Assembly (NCBI GenBank): GCA_938027685.1
Contig: CALJAM010000018.1
Location: 31,452 to 95,451, forward strand
Reading direction: 5' to 3'
From: an uncultured Bryobacteraceae bacterium
GTDB taxonomy: Bacteria > Acidobacteriota > Terriglobia > Bryobacterales > Bryobacteraceae
Length of the DNA: 64,000 nt
The notes beneath the pieces were generated by a model, which made no database searches, was not told the origin of the DNA, and was given only the letters and a program-made list of their open reading frames with translations. Below are positions 47,871-58,223 of the stretch, piece after piece. Position 1 is the first letter of the stretch; every line of letters starts with the position of its first letter. The position numbers and the translations under genes were made by a program.

Positions 47871-48610
47871 ACGTGTGCATTCACCGGTTGCCGCGCGACC
47901 TTTCCGTCGTACGGCCCCGCTCCTTCTGCCCGCGGTGCGGCGCGACCATCCGCTGGTATGACAACATCCCCCTGCTGAGCTACCTGCTGCTAAAGGGGCG
48001 GTGCCGCAATTGCGGCGAGCGGATCCCGCTGCGCTATCCTGCCGTCGAGCTGGCCGCCGCGGCTCTCTTCATCGGCGCCGTGCTACGCTTCCCGTCCGCG
48101 CCCCATGCCGTTCGGACCATGATTCTTAGCGCCCTGCTGCTCGGCCTGATCGTGACGGATCTCGAGACCCGCATCCTGCCCGACGAATTCACGATCGGCG
48201 GCGCCGTCGCCGGACTGCTGCTGGCGCCGTTGGTGCCGATCGAGGGCTCCCTGATCCTGCTCTTCGCGCCGCTCCGCTGGGGCGCCCGCTGGCTCTCTCT
48301 GGGCGAGGCCCTGCTGGGCGCTCTGCTCACCCCCGGCCTGCTTTACGTGACAGCCGCCGTGTACGAGAAGGTGCGCCGCCGTGAAGGCATGGGTTTGGGG
48401 GACGTTAAGATGGCGGCCATGCTGGGCGCCTTCCTCGGTCTTTACGGCGCGCTGCTGGCGCTGTTGCTCGGCTCCCTGGCCGGCTCGATTGTCGGACTCG
48501 TCTACATCAAAGCCACGGGCAGGAAGATTTCCGAATACGAGCTGCCCTTCGGCACCTTCCTGGGCGCCGCCGCGCTCGCGATCGCTTTCCTGCGACCCAC
48601 GCTCGCGTGA
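47816..48610 (+). CDS. pilD: Prepilin peptidase (A24)
   Basis: [73 protein letters not shown]. Confidence 0.95.
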   Translation: [264 protein letters not shown]

Positions 48611-48632
48611 GAGTCGTGCTCACGGGGATGGC

Positions 48633-49403
48633 ATGAAACGGGTTCTCACCGCGTTGGTCCTGGTTCCCGTCACCCTGGTCCTGCTGCTGCGCGCTCCGGC
48701 CGTAGTCTTCGTCGCCGCAGCGGCGGTGGTGGCCTGCCTGAGCTACCGGGAATACGCAGGCCTCGTGAGCCGTCACGGGATCCGAGCTCCGGGACCGCTG
48801 GGCTACGGAGCGGGCATCATGCTGCTGGCTGTGCCCGCCGAGGCCTGGGCCGCCGTCACCCTGTTGGCGCTGATTGCGCTGACACTGGTCATGAGGGACA
48901 GGCCGCTCGCAGGCGTTCTTCCCCGCGCGGCGGCTCTTACGTTCGGCCTTCTGTGGATCTTCGGAGCCTGGCGCTGCGGCATCGAGCTGCACAGGCTCGA
49001 TCCTTACTGGCTCCTGTTCGTATTCGTTCTGAACTGGGTCGGCGATACCGCGGCCTACTACATCGGCCGCGCCCTGGGCCGACGAAAGCTGGCGCCCGAA
49101 CTTAGTCCGGCCAAGACCTGGGAGGGTGCGGTCGCTTCCGCGCTCTTCGCCCTGGCCGCGGGCTGGGCCTACGCACGAATGGTCTGGCCCGGCATGGCCT
49201 TGCCCCCCGTGCTGTTGGCCTCGGCGGTCTGCAACGTTACCGGTCAGATGGGCGATTTGGCGGAGTCGGCCGTCAAGCGCGGCGCCGGGGTCAAGGACAG
49301 CGGGACCGCCCTGCCCGGCCACGGCGGCTGGCTCGATCGCACTGACGGATTGCTCTTCTCCATGCCCGCCGTCTACCTGCTTGCCCAGCGGCTGCTCCGC
49401 TGA
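48633..49403 (+). CDS. cdsA: Phosphatidate cytidylyltransferase
   Basis: YYIGRALGRRKLAPELSPAKTWEGAVAS; GAGVKDSGTALPGHGGWLDRTDGLLFSMPAVY. Confidence 0.95.
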   Translation: MKRVLTALVLVPVTLVLLLRAPAVVFVAAAAVVACLSYREYAGLVSRHGIRAPGPLGYGAGIMLLAVPAEAWAAVTLLALIALTLVMRDRPLAGVLPRAAALTFGLLWIFGAWRCGIELHRLDPYWLLFVFVLNWVGDTAAYYIGRALGRRKLAPELSPAKTWEGAVASALFALAAGWAYARMVWPGMALPPVLLASAVCNVTGQMGDLAESAVKRGAGVKDSGTALPGHGGWLDRTDGLLFSMPAVYLLAQRLLR

Positions 49404-49407
49404 GACG

Positions 49408-50616
49408 TCAGTGGATCGTGCGCGTCTTGCGCGCCAGAAAGTCCATGAGTAGATACTGCCCCAGCGTGTAAGGCGTCGTGAAATACGCCTTGCCGCGGCA
49501 CAGTTCGGTCGCCTTCTGCACGAAGGCCACCAGCTCGTAGTCGCTGGCCAGCATGAAAGTGTTGATCTGGATGCCCTGCCGTCTGCAGCGGTCCACCTCT
49601 TCCAAAGTACGAGCGATCACCAACGGATCCAGGCCGTACGCGTTCCGGTACACACGCCCGTCATCGAGCGTGATGGCCGACGGCTTGCCGTCCGTGATCA
49701 TGATGATCTGCTTCATGTCCTTGCGTTCCTGCGCCAGCAGCCGCTGCGCCAAAATGAGCCCGTCGCGCGTGTTCGTGTAGTAGGGGCCGACCTGCGCGCG
49801 GGCCAGCTCGGAGAGCCGCAGCTCCTCGGCCCGGTCGTGAAAGAGCACGCAACGGAGGCTGTCGCCGGGATATTGCGTCCGAATCAGATGCGCCAACGCG
49901 AGCGCCACCTTCTTGGCAGGCGTGAAACGGTCCTCCCCGTAGAGGATCATGCTGTGGCTGGCGTCCAGCATCAGCACGGTGGCGCACGAACTTTGATACT
50001 CGGACTGGTGCACGTGCAGGTCCCCATACTCCAGCTCGAGCGGCAAATTCGGCCCCTGCCGTCGGATGGCCGAAAAAAGCGTGGCCGCCACGTCCAGGTT
50101 CAGCGTGTCGCCAAACTCGTACGGCCGCGAGGCGCCCGATGCCTCGATGCCCGTGGCTAGCTCCCGGGTGTCGTGAGCGCCGAAGCTGGCCTTGCCCAGC
50201 GCGCCCAGCAGGTCTTTCAGGGCGCGGTAGCCGAGGAAATCCAGCGACTTGTCGGTAATCTCCACCTCCACCTTGCCCGGCTCGTCCGCCTCCCCTTCGG
50301 ACGCGGCCACGTAGCCCTCCTCGATCAGCCTTCGCGCCAAACGCTCCACCAGCTGCTGCAACTCCGCCTCGGACATTCCCGCGAGACTTTGCTCGATCCG
50401 CGACCCATCAGTGAGCTCCGCCAACAGGCCGCGCTCCAGCGCCTCGTGAATGGCCCGCTGTAGATCCTCCAGCGTCCGCCGGTCGAATTCGACGAAGCGA
50501 AACCCGGCGCGCGAAAAGCCGCTGTCCAGAAAGAAATCAGCCAGCGCCTGGAGCAGATCTTCGGCGCTGATGCCCAAATCCTCGCCCGTGTAGCGCGAAT
50601 AGGTAATGCGCCGCAT
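49408..50616 (-). CDS. VWA-domain protein (MoxR-associated)
   Basis: [42 protein letters not shown]. Confidence 0.88.
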   Translation of the reverse strand: MRRITYSRYTGEDLGISAEDLLQALADFFLDSGFSRAGFRFVEFDRRTLEDLQRAIHEALERGLLAELTDGSRIEQSLAGMSEAELQQLVERLARRLIEEGYVAASEGEADEPGKVEVEITDKSLDFLGYRALKDLLGALGKASFGAHDTRELATGIEASGASRPYEFGDTLNLDVAATLFSAIRRQGPNLPLELEYGDLHVHQSEYQSSCATVLMLDASHSMILYGEDRFTPAKKVALALAHLIRTQYPGDSLRCVLFHDRAEELRLSELARAQVGPYYTNTRDGLILAQRLLAQERKDMKQIIMITDGKPSAITLDDGRVYRNAYGLDPLVIARTLEEVDRCRRQGIQINTFMLASDYELVAFVQKATELCRGKAYFTTPYTLGQYLLMDFLARKTRTIH

Positions 50617-50628
50617 GGCCGCGTTCCC

Positions 50629-52125
50629 TCAGTTCAACTGCCGGCGAACGCCTGGACGGCGGCCCTCATCGATGCCCGTTTCCCGGCGACGCTCGGAAGC
50701 TGCGTAACCGAGTTCCTCGCTGCGGCTGATCCGGCGGTGCGCGTAGAGCCCCTCGAGAATGAACTCCGCCGCCGCCAGTCGCAAGGCCGGCGGGTCCTTC
50801 GCCGTCACGCCCAACGCCGGCAGGTGGTCGAACAGGCCCTGGATGAGGGAGAGCTGTTTGAGCAGGACTGTAGCCGGGGCGTACTCCTCGAGCTTGAGCG
50901 TGCCCCCCAACTCGAACCATTGCACGATGGAACTGAGATTGGCGCCGTCCAGCACCCGGCTGTGCACGCGTCCGATCGCCGCACGCACCAGATCGCGCGC
51001 CACCGCCTCGGCGCCTTTGAGCTCACCCTCGTATTCCAGCTCCAGCTTGCCCGTGATGGCGGGCAAGGCGGCGTACAGATCGAGCGCGCGCGGCACCGCC
51101 AGCGGCTCACCCGTGCGCAACGCCCGGCGCTCCGCGTTGGAAACGACGTTTTCGAGCAATGAAATGGGCAGCCGTTGGGAAACGCCGGAGCGGCGATCCA
51201 CACGCTTGTCTTCGCGCGCCAAAAACGCCAATTGCTCGACGGCCTCGCGGATGAAATCCGGCACCTGAATGCGCACCGGGGACGGTCGCTCGGTCCAAGC
51301 CTCCTGCCGCGTGATGGCCAGGCCGTGCTCGAGGCTCAGTGGATAGTGCGTGCGGATCTCGCTGCCAATGCGATCCTTGAGCGGCGTGATGATCTTGCCC
51401 CGCGCCGTGTAGTCCTCGGGATTCGCGGTGAACACTAGCAGGACGTCGAGCGGCAGGCGCACCGGATACCCTTTGATCTGCACGTCCCCTTCCTGCATGA
51501 TGTTGAACAGTCCCACCTGGATCTTCCCCGCCAGATCCGGCAGCTCGTTGATGGCGAAGATACCCCGGTTGGCCCGCGGCAGCAGGCCGTAATGGATCGT
51601 CAGTTCGTCGGAGATGTCACGTCCGCGACGCGCCGCCTTGATCGGATCGATGTCGCCGATGATGTCAGCGATGGTCACATCCGGCGTGGCCAGTTTCTCC
51701 ACGTAGCGATCTTCGGGCGCCAGCCAGCGCAAAGGCGTCTCGTCGCCCATCTCGGCGATGAGCTCGCGGCAGGCGCGGCACAGCGGCCGATAAGGGTTGT
51801 CGTGAATCTCGCACCCCGCCACGGCCGGAATCCACTCGTCGAGCAGGCCCGTGAGACTCCTCAGCAGCCGCGACTTGGCCTGCCCGCGCAGCCCCAGCAG
51901 GATGAAATTGTGCCTGGCCAGGATGGCGTTGACCAGTTGCGGGATGACCGTGTCTTCGTAACCCAGGATGCCCGGAAACAGCTCTTCACCCGCCTGCAGC
52001 TTGCGGATCAGGTTGCTCCGCATCTCGTCCTTGACGCTGCGCTGCGCCAGGCGCTCCGCCGAGAATTCCTCGCTGCGCCGGAGTGCTCCCAGTGTGAGAG
52101 GAAGATCCCCTGAGTTGGTACCCAT
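50629..52125 (-). CDS. MoxR/magnesium-chelatase-type AAA+ ATPase
   Basis: [55 protein letters not shown]. Confidence 0.9.
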   Translation of the reverse strand: MGTNSGDLPLTLGALRRSEEFSAERLAQRSVKDEMRSNLIRKLQAGEELFPGILGYEDTVIPQLVNAILARHNFILLGLRGQAKSRLLRSLTGLLDEWIPAVAGCEIHDNPYRPLCRACRELIAEMGDETPLRWLAPEDRYVEKLATPDVTIADIIGDIDPIKAARRGRDISDELTIHYGLLPRANRGIFAINELPDLAGKIQVGLFNIMQEGDVQIKGYPVRLPLDVLLVFTANPEDYTARGKIITPLKDRIGSEIRTHYPLSLEHGLAITRQEAWTERPSPVRIQVPDFIREAVEQLAFLAREDKRVDRRSGVSQRLPISLLENVVSNAERRALRTGEPLAVPRALDLYAALPAITGKLELEYEGELKGAEAVARDLVRAAIGRVHSRVLDGANLSSIVQWFELGGTLKLEEYAPATVLLKQLSLIQGLFDHLPALGVTAKDPPALRLAAAEFILEGLYAHRRISRSEELGYAASERRRETGIDEGRRPGVRRQLN

Positions 52126-52226
52126 GGCTTTGCATCCCCTTATGCGCCGATTCTAGCAGACGCTGCCTGCAAGCCGCCCGCTCGTTTGCTATTGTTGTTC
52201 AGTTCGGGTGAGCAGGGGGACGCCGA

Positions 52227-53033
52227 ATGCCTGACACCGCCTTCCAACGCCTCTGGCGGCGCCTGCAGCAACTCGGCCTGAACGCATACGAAGCCCGCTC
52301 CTACCTGGTTCTGCTCGGGCACCCGCGCTTCAAGGCGCTGGAACTGGCGTCACGGGCGCGCGTGCCGCGCCAGAAGATCTACGAGGTGCTGGACAGCCTG
52401 CTCGAAAAGGGTTTCGCGCAGGTCGTGCAGGAGAAAACCAAGCTTTTCTCCGCCATCGAGCCCGAGCTGGCCATCCCTGCGTTCCTCGAGCGCCAGAGGC
52501 GCATGCAGGAGCAGGAGTGGCGAGACCAAGTCCGACTGGCCGACGAGCTCGTGAAGGAACTCAGAGCCGTCTGCCCCGAGGGCCAGGGCGGGCGCGGAAC
52601 CCTGGATTACCTGCGCATCGTCAGCGAACCCGCGCAGATCGCCTCTCAGTACCGCCGCATGTTGGAGGAGGCGCGCTCGGAATACCTGGAATTCTCCCGT
52701 CCGCCCTACGCCGTGGATCCTCTGGACGAACGACTGGTCAAACAGGCGGCCGGCCGCGGCGTCCGCTGCCGCCTGCTCTTTCAGGCGGGCACGCTTGACG
52801 AAGCCCACCGTCGCCGTTTGCAGGAGTACCGCCAGGCCGGCGTCGAGATCCGCCAAGTCTCCGCGCTGCCCATGAAGCTGGCCGTATTCGACGGCGAGCG
52901 CGGCCTGCTCGCGCTGCTGGACCCGGTCGTCACCCGCCCGGCCTGGACTGCGGTCATCTTCGATCACCCCGCCATGGGCGAGGCCATGCGCGGCCTGTTC
53001 GAGGATCGCTGGCGCCGCGCGGAGGAACTCTGA
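52227..53033 (+). CDS. TrmB-family transcriptional regulator
   Basis: LGLNAYEARSYLVLLGHPRFKALELASRARVPRQKIYEVLDSLLEKGFAQVV plus C-terminal PLD-like sensor segment. Confidence 0.88.
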   Translation: MPDTAFQRLWRRLQQLGLNAYEARSYLVLLGHPRFKALELASRARVPRQKIYEVLDSLLEKGFAQVVQEKTKLFSAIEPELAIPAFLERQRRMQEQEWRDQVRLADELVKELRAVCPEGQGGRGTLDYLRIVSEPAQIASQYRRMLEEARSEYLEFSRPPYAVDPLDERLVKQAAGRGVRCRLLFQAGTLDEAHRRRLQEYRQAGVEIRQVSALPMKLAVFDGERGLLALLDPVVTRPAWTAVIFDHPAMGEAMRGLFEDRWRRAEEL

Positions 53034-53044
53034 ACGACTCCCGC

Positions 53045-54013
53045 TCAACGCTGCACCGCGGCCTGACGTCCTGCCCGCGTGCGGATCTCGCGAATGGCGT
53101 AGATGCGTCGCCCCTGGCTCTCGAAGTAGGTGCGCATCAGCATCTCGCCCAGCAGGCCGGTCGAGAACATCATGATCCCGGCCAGCAGCAGCAGGCTCCC
53201 CGCCAGCAGCAGCGGCCCGTGCTCGATCAGGATCTCGTGCCCCATGAGCTTATAGACGAACAGGTAGCCCAGGATGGCTCCGCCCACCGTCGTGCCCGCT
53301 AGGCCGAACTTGCCGAAGAAATGCATCGGCCGGGTGAAGTAGCTGAGCAGGAACTTAATGGTGAGAATGTCGAACAGCACGTGAAAAGTTCGGCCGAGCC
53401 CGTAATGCGAACCGCCGCCGGCGCGGGGCGCGTTCTGGATGGGAACTTCGGCGATGCGTGCCCCGTAAAAGCTCGCCAGCGCAGGAATGAAACGGTGTAG
53501 CTCCCCGTACAGGTTGATGTCCCTGAGAATCTCCGCCCGGTAGGCCTTGAACGTGGTCCCGAAATCGTGCAGCTCGATGCCGGACAATTTCGCCATGATC
53601 CAGTTGGCCACGCGGGAAGGAAGCTTGCGCGTTATGGGATTATCGACACGGTTCTTGCGCCAGCCGCTGGCGATGTCGTAGCCTTCGTCAATCTTGGCCA
53701 GCAGAAGCGGGATATCCTCGGGGGCATGCTGCAAGTCCGCGTCGAGGGAAATGACCACCTCCCCGCGCGCCTCGTGAAAGCCGGCCGAAAGCGCCGCCGT
53801 CTGACCGAAATTGCGCCGCAGGCGGATTACCTTCACGCGATCGTCGGAATCGGCCAGGCCGGCCAGGAGCTCGAAACTGCGGTCCGTGGAAGCATCGTCC
53901 ACAAAGATGATCTCGTAGGGCCGCCCCAGCTTCTCCAGCGTGGCGGTGAGACGGTCGTACAGCGGCAGCAGCGAACTCTCCTCGTTGTGGACCGGGATCA
54001 CCACCGAAAGCAT
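53045..54013 (-). CDS. Membrane glycosyltransferase family 2 (ArnC/GtrB/DPM1-like)
   Basis: LSVVIPVHNEESSLLPLYDRLTATLEKLGRPYEIIFVDDASTDRS; LDADLQHAPEDIP; two C-terminal TMs. Confidence 0.93.
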   Translation of the reverse strand: MLSVVIPVHNEESSLLPLYDRLTATLEKLGRPYEIIFVDDASTDRSFELLAGLADSDDRVKVIRLRRNFGQTAALSAGFHEARGEVVISLDADLQHAPEDIPLLLAKIDEGYDIASGWRKNRVDNPITRKLPSRVANWIMAKLSGIELHDFGTTFKAYRAEILRDINLYGELHRFIPALASFYGARIAEVPIQNAPRAGGGSHYGLGRTFHVLFDILTIKFLLSYFTRPMHFFGKFGLAGTTVGGAILGYLFVYKLMGHEILIEHGPLLLAGSLLLLAGIMMFSTGLLGEMLMRTYFESQGRRIYAIREIRTRAGRQAAVQR

Positions 54014-54029
54014 GGCTTCCGTTACCAGT

Positions 54030-55139
54030 CTAACAGCGGCCTCGTAGGTAAAAGTCGCGAATGCGGCCCGCGACCTCCGCCGCCGCTTGTTCGGGCAGGT
54101 GAGGATAGAGCGGCAGGGAAATGACTTCGCGGCAGGCTCGCTCGGCCACCGGCAAGTCGCCTCGTCGTGCGCCGCAGTCCTGAAAGGCAGGCTGTAGGTG
54201 CAGTGGTACCGGATAGTGAACCGCTGTGCCGATACCATGGGAGGCCAGGTAGCGACGTAACTTTTCTCGGCTGCGCACCCGAATCACGTAGAGGTGATGC
54301 ACGGATCCGGTGCGGTCGAGCAGCCTCACCCCGGGGCAATCGCGCAAGGCCTCGTCGTACAGTGCCGCCAACCGCTGCCTCTGCCGGTTCCACTCGGGCA
54401 GGTAGGTCAGGAACGCGCGCAGGTAACAGGCCTGCATTTCATCCAGCCGCGAGTTCACGCCCGCCAGTCGGCTCACATGCCCGCCCGCTCGTCCGCCGTC
54501 GCGCAGCATGGCCAGCCGCCTGCGAATGCGCGCGCTGCCCGTCACTACGGCGCCCGCGTCACCCAGCGCACCCAGGTTCTTCGTGGGATAGAAACTGTAC
54601 GCCACGTATTGCGACCAGGCCGCCAGGGGACGCCCGCGATAAAGGGCTCCGTGGGCCTGACAGGCATCCTGCACCAGCACCGCGCCGAGCTGCTTGGCCA
54701 GATCGCGCCAGCGGTCCAGCTCGCACGGCCGCCCATACAGGTGCACCGGCATCAAGGCCGCCGTCCGCCGCGTGGCGCGCCGCGCCGTGTCGTCGACATC
54801 GAGCAACAAAGTTTCCGGGTTGACGTCGGCAAAGCGCGGACTGGCTCCCGCAGCGCGAATGGCAAGGCCCGTAAAAGGCGCCGTCAGCGGCGTCGTAATC
54901 ACTTCCATGCGCCGCTCGGTGACGCCCGCCGCGCGCAGACAGAGCTCCAGCGCCGCCGTCCCCGTCCCCGTGCCCACGGCGTAGCGCGCCCCCATCGCAC
55001 GCGCGAACTCCGCCTCGAAACCTGCCACCTGCTCGCCCAGAATGAATTGACCTCGCTCGAACATCTCGCTCAGGCGCGACTCCCACAGCGGCCTCGCCTC
55101 CTCGATGGCGGGCTTCAGATCGATGAAAGGGATTCTCAT
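54030..55139 (-). CDS. DegT/DnrJ/EryC1/StrS aminotransferase
   Basis: IPFIDLKPAIEEARPLWESRL; GTGTAALELCL; SFYPTKNLGALGDAGAVVT. Confidence 0.94.
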   Translation of the reverse strand: MRIPFIDLKPAIEEARPLWESRLSEMFERGQFILGEQVAGFEAEFARAMGARYAVGTGTGTAALELCLRAAGVTERRMEVITTPLTAPFTGLAIRAAGASPRFADVNPETLLLDVDDTARRATRRTAALMPVHLYGRPCELDRWRDLAKQLGAVLVQDACQAHGALYRGRPLAAWSQYVAYSFYPTKNLGALGDAGAVVTGSARIRRRLAMLRDGGRAGGHVSRLAGVNSRLDEMQACYLRAFLTYLPEWNRQRQRLAALYDEALRDCPGVRLLDRTGSVHHLYVIRVRSREKLRRYLASHGIGTAVHYPVPLHLQPAFQDCGARRGDLPVAERACREVISLPLYPHLPEQAAAEVAGRIRDFYLRGRC

Positions 55140-55888
55140 GCCAGTCGGGGATTCTCGCCGTTGACGGCCGGGCGGATCACCAGCCGGTAGTAGAGCCGGA
55201 TGAGCTGCCAGAACGTCGTCGCCAACGAGCGCATGCGGAAGAACTGCGAGCGTCCGTGCAGCCGCGGGTAGTGATGCACGGGAACTTCCAGCACCCGGTA
55301 CGGACTGAGTTCCAGTTTGCGCACCAGCTCCACGCAGATCGTGCCGCTGGTCGAGCTCAGCCGGATCTCATCGAGCAGGCTGCGCCGGATCAACCGGTAG
55401 TCGCAATCAATGTCGCGAATGCGAATGCGAAACAGAAATCGCGCGAACGCGTTGTAGATCCGGCCGATGACGATGCGGTGCCAGGGATCGTGCCGCTCGA
55501 TCTTGTAGCCGTTGACCAGACCGACGTCCGGAGCCATCAAAGCCAGCAGCTTGGGCAACTCGCCGGGATCGTACTGGCCGTCGCCGTCCGTGTAGAAGAC
55601 AAGCTCCTTGGTTGCCGCTGCGAAACCGCTGCGCAGCGCGGCGCCGTAGCCCATATTCTTCTCGTGCGTCACCACACGCAGACGCGGGCCGTAACGCTGT
55701 TGGAGGCGGGCCAACACTTCGGCCGTTTCGTCACGGCTGCCGTCATTGACCACGATCACCTCGTAATCCGAGGTCAGCTTGGGCAGTAACGCAAAGGTCT
55801 TCTCCAGCAGCGACGGCAACGAGGCGGCGTCGTTGTAGGCGGGAAAGAACACGCTCAGACTGGGCGCTGCGGGGGGCGCCGCGGGCAT
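55136..55888 (-). CDS. Glycosyltransferase family 2
   Basis: LSVFFPAYNDAASLPSLLEKTFALLPKLTSDYEVIVVNDGSRDETAEVL; YTDGDGQYDPGELPKLL. Confidence 0.93.
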   Translation of the reverse strand: MPAAPPAAPSLSVFFPAYNDAASLPSLLEKTFALLPKLTSDYEVIVVNDGSRDETAEVLARLQQRYGPRLRVVTHEKNMGYGAALRSGFAAATKELVFYTDGDGQYDPGELPKLLALMAPDVGLVNGYKIERHDPWHRIVIGRIYNAFARFLFRIRIRDIDCDYRLIRRSLLDEIRLSSTSGTICVELVRKLELSPYRVLEVPVHHYPRLHGRSQFFRMRSLATTFWQLIRLYYRLVIRPAVNGENPRLA

Positions 55889-56003
55889 AAGAACCCGATT
55901 CTAGCGCGGCTGCCCCGGGATCGCCAAGGTTCGGCGGCCTCTTTCCGGTATGATTGCAATGGTTCCGGGCCGCACGACCCGGGCCTTCTGAACAGGGTAG
56001 GCC

Positions 56004-58223
56004 ATGCTCTCACGACGCTTCCAGGCCCGCAGACAGCGCCCCATCCACCAGGACACTCTCACCGAGCCTTGGCCCGAGGCGGGCCTCGTACTGTTCAACA
56101 GTCCGTACGATCCCCCGGCCAGTCTGCGCATCGAAGGCGGCCGTATCGTCGAGCTGGACGGCAGGCCGGAAGCCGAGTTCGACGCCATCGACCGTTTCAT
56201 CGCACTTCACGCCATCGATTGCGCGGTGGCCCCGAAGGCCATGGCGATCGAGCCGAGAGTTCTGGCCCGCATGCTGGTGGATATCAACGTGCCCCGCTCG
56301 GAATTGGTGCGCCTGGCCGGCGGCCTGACCCCCGCGCGCCTGACGCAAATTGCGGCCGAGCTCAACGTGCTGGAGATGATGATGGCGCTGGCCAAAATGC
56401 GCGCGCGTCGCACGCCCGCCAACCAGGCCCACGTCACCAACCGCAAGGAGCACCCGGCCCTGCTGGCGGCCGACGCCGCGGAAGCCGCCGAACGCGGATT
56501 TGCGGAGCTGGAAACCACCGTCGGGGTCACCCGCTATGCTCCCTTGAATGCGCTGGCTGTGCTGGTGGGATCGCAAACCGGCCGCGGCGCCGCGCTCACG
56601 CAGTGCGCGGTCGAAGAGGCCCTTGGCCTGCGCCTGGCCCTGCTCGGGCTGACCACGTACGCCGAAACCCTCTCGGTCTACGGCGACGAGCGGGCATTTC
56701 GCGACGGCGACGACACGCCCTGGTCGAAAGCATTCCTCGCCTCGGCCTACGCCTCGCGCGGCATCAAGGTGCGCTTCACCTCGGGCAGCGGCTCGGAGGC
56801 GCTCATGGGCCACGCCGGAGGCAGGTCCATGATCTATCTGGAGGCCCGATGCCTGCTCGTCGTCAAAGGCGCCGGTTCGCAAGGCGTGCAGAACGGCTCC
56901 ATAAGCTGCATCGCGCTGCCGGAATCTCTGCCCGGTGGCGTTCGTGCCGTGTTGGCCGAGAACCTGCTGGCCGCGATGCTGGATCTCGAAGTGGCCTCGG
57001 GCAACGACGCCATGGCTTCGCACTCGGAAATACGCAAGACCGCCAAGTTAATGCTGCAATTTCTGCCCGGCACGGACTTCATCTTTTCCGGTTACAGCGT
57101 CATGCCGCGCGAGGACAATCTCTTCGGCGGCGGCAATTTCGACGGTCTGGATCTCGATGACTACAGCGTGCTCCAGCGCGACATGCTCGTCGACGGCGGT
57201 CTGCGGCCGGTTCGGGAAGAACGGTTGCTGGCTGTCCGGCGCCGCGCAGCGCAGGCGCTGCAGGCGGTCTTCGAAGAGTTGGGGCTGCCGCCCATCCGCG
57301 ACGAGGAGGTCGAGGCCGCGGTCTATGCGCACTCCAGCGACGACATGCCCGATCGTGACCAGGCCGCCGATCTGGCGGCGGCCGAGCGCTTCCTGCGCGA
57401 GCGGCGCAACGCTGCGGACGTGATCCGTGCCCTGGCGCGCCGCGGCTTTCGCGACATAGCCGAGAAGATCCTGTGCGTCGAGAAACTGCGCGTATCGGGC
57501 GATTACTTGCAGACCTCCGCCATGCTGGCGCCCGACATGCGGGTGATCAGCGCCGTCAACGATCCCAACGACTATGGCGGCCCGGGCACGGGCTACCGGA
57601 TGGGCGAAGAGCGCCTGCGCGAGGTCGCCGCCCTGCCCTGGGTCCGGGATCCCCACCGCATCGGCGCACCGGCTCCGCGCGAGCCCTGGCTGCATCCCAG
57701 GGGTCCGGCGCGGCCCCGCGACGATGCTAATGAAATCCTGATCGCCGTCGGTCCCGCGTTCGGCTCTGCCCTCGATGCCACCCTGACGGGCCTGCCCCAC
57801 CGCGACGTGCTCAGCGCGCTGGCCAGTGGGATTCGGGAGGCTGGGCTCACGCCCCGTGTGGTCAAGATCTACCACACCGCCGACCTTGGCTCCATTGGCT
57901 GGGCCGGATCGCAGTTGAGCGGTTCGGGCGTGGCCGTCGGCATCCAGTCCAAAGGCACTACGGTCATCCACCGACGAGGGTTGGCGCCGCTCGACAACCT
58001 CGAGTTATTCCCGCAGGCGCCGAACCTGACCCTGGAAAGTTACCGAGCCATCGGCCGCCAGGCCGCTCTTTACGCTCGCGGAGAACCCGTCAAGCCCGTG
58101 CCCGTCGTCATCGACAACATGGCGCGCCTGAAATACATCGTGCAGACGACCATCCTGCACCGGCGCGAAATCGAGCAGGTCGACCCCGATCGCCTTCCCG
58201 AGGAGATGATCTGGGATGAATGA
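56004..58223 (+). CDS. B12-dependent propanediol/glycerol dehydratase, fused large (PduC) and medium (PduD) subunits
   Basis: Large: MMMALAKMRARRTPANQAHVTNRKEHP, GDDTPWSKAFLASAYASRGIKVRFTSGSGSEALMG, GSQGVQNGSISCI, FLPGTDFIFSGYS, DGGLRPVREE; medium from ~57720: EILIAVGPAFG, LSGSGVAVGIQSKGTTVIHRRGLAPLDNLELFPQAPNLTLESYRAIGRQAALYA; no stop between. Confidence 0.93.
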   Translation: MLSRRFQARRQRPIHQDTLTEPWPEAGLVLFNSPYDPPASLRIEGGRIVELDGRPEAEFDAIDRFIALHAIDCAVAPKAMAIEPRVLARMLVDINVPRSELVRLAGGLTPARLTQIAAELNVLEMMMALAKMRARRTPANQAHVTNRKEHPALLAADAAEAAERGFAELETTVGVTRYAPLNALAVLVGSQTGRGAALTQCAVEEALGLRLALLGLTTYAETLSVYGDERAFRDGDDTPWSKAFLASAYASRGIKVRFTSGSGSEALMGHAGGRSMIYLEARCLLVVKGAGSQGVQNGSISCIALPESLPGGVRAVLAENLLAAMLDLEVASGNDAMASHSEIRKTAKLMLQFLPGTDFIFSGYSVMPREDNLFGGGNFDGLDLDDYSVLQRDMLVDGGLRPVREERLLAVRRRAAQALQAVFEELGLPPIRDEEVEAAVYAHSSDDMPDRDQAADLAAAERFLRERRNAADVIRALARRGFRDIAEKILCVEKLRVSGDYLQTSAMLAPDMRVISAVNDPNDYGGPGTGYRMGEERLREVAALPWVRDPHRIGAPAPREPWLHPRGPARPRDDANEILIAVGPAFGSALDATLTGLPHRDVLSALASGIREAGLTPRVVKIYHTADLGSIGWAGSQLSGSGVAVGIQSKGTTVIHRRGLAPLDNLELFPQAPNLTLESYRAIGRQAALYARGEPVKPVPVVIDNMARLKYIVQTTILHRREIEQVDPDRLPEEMIWDE

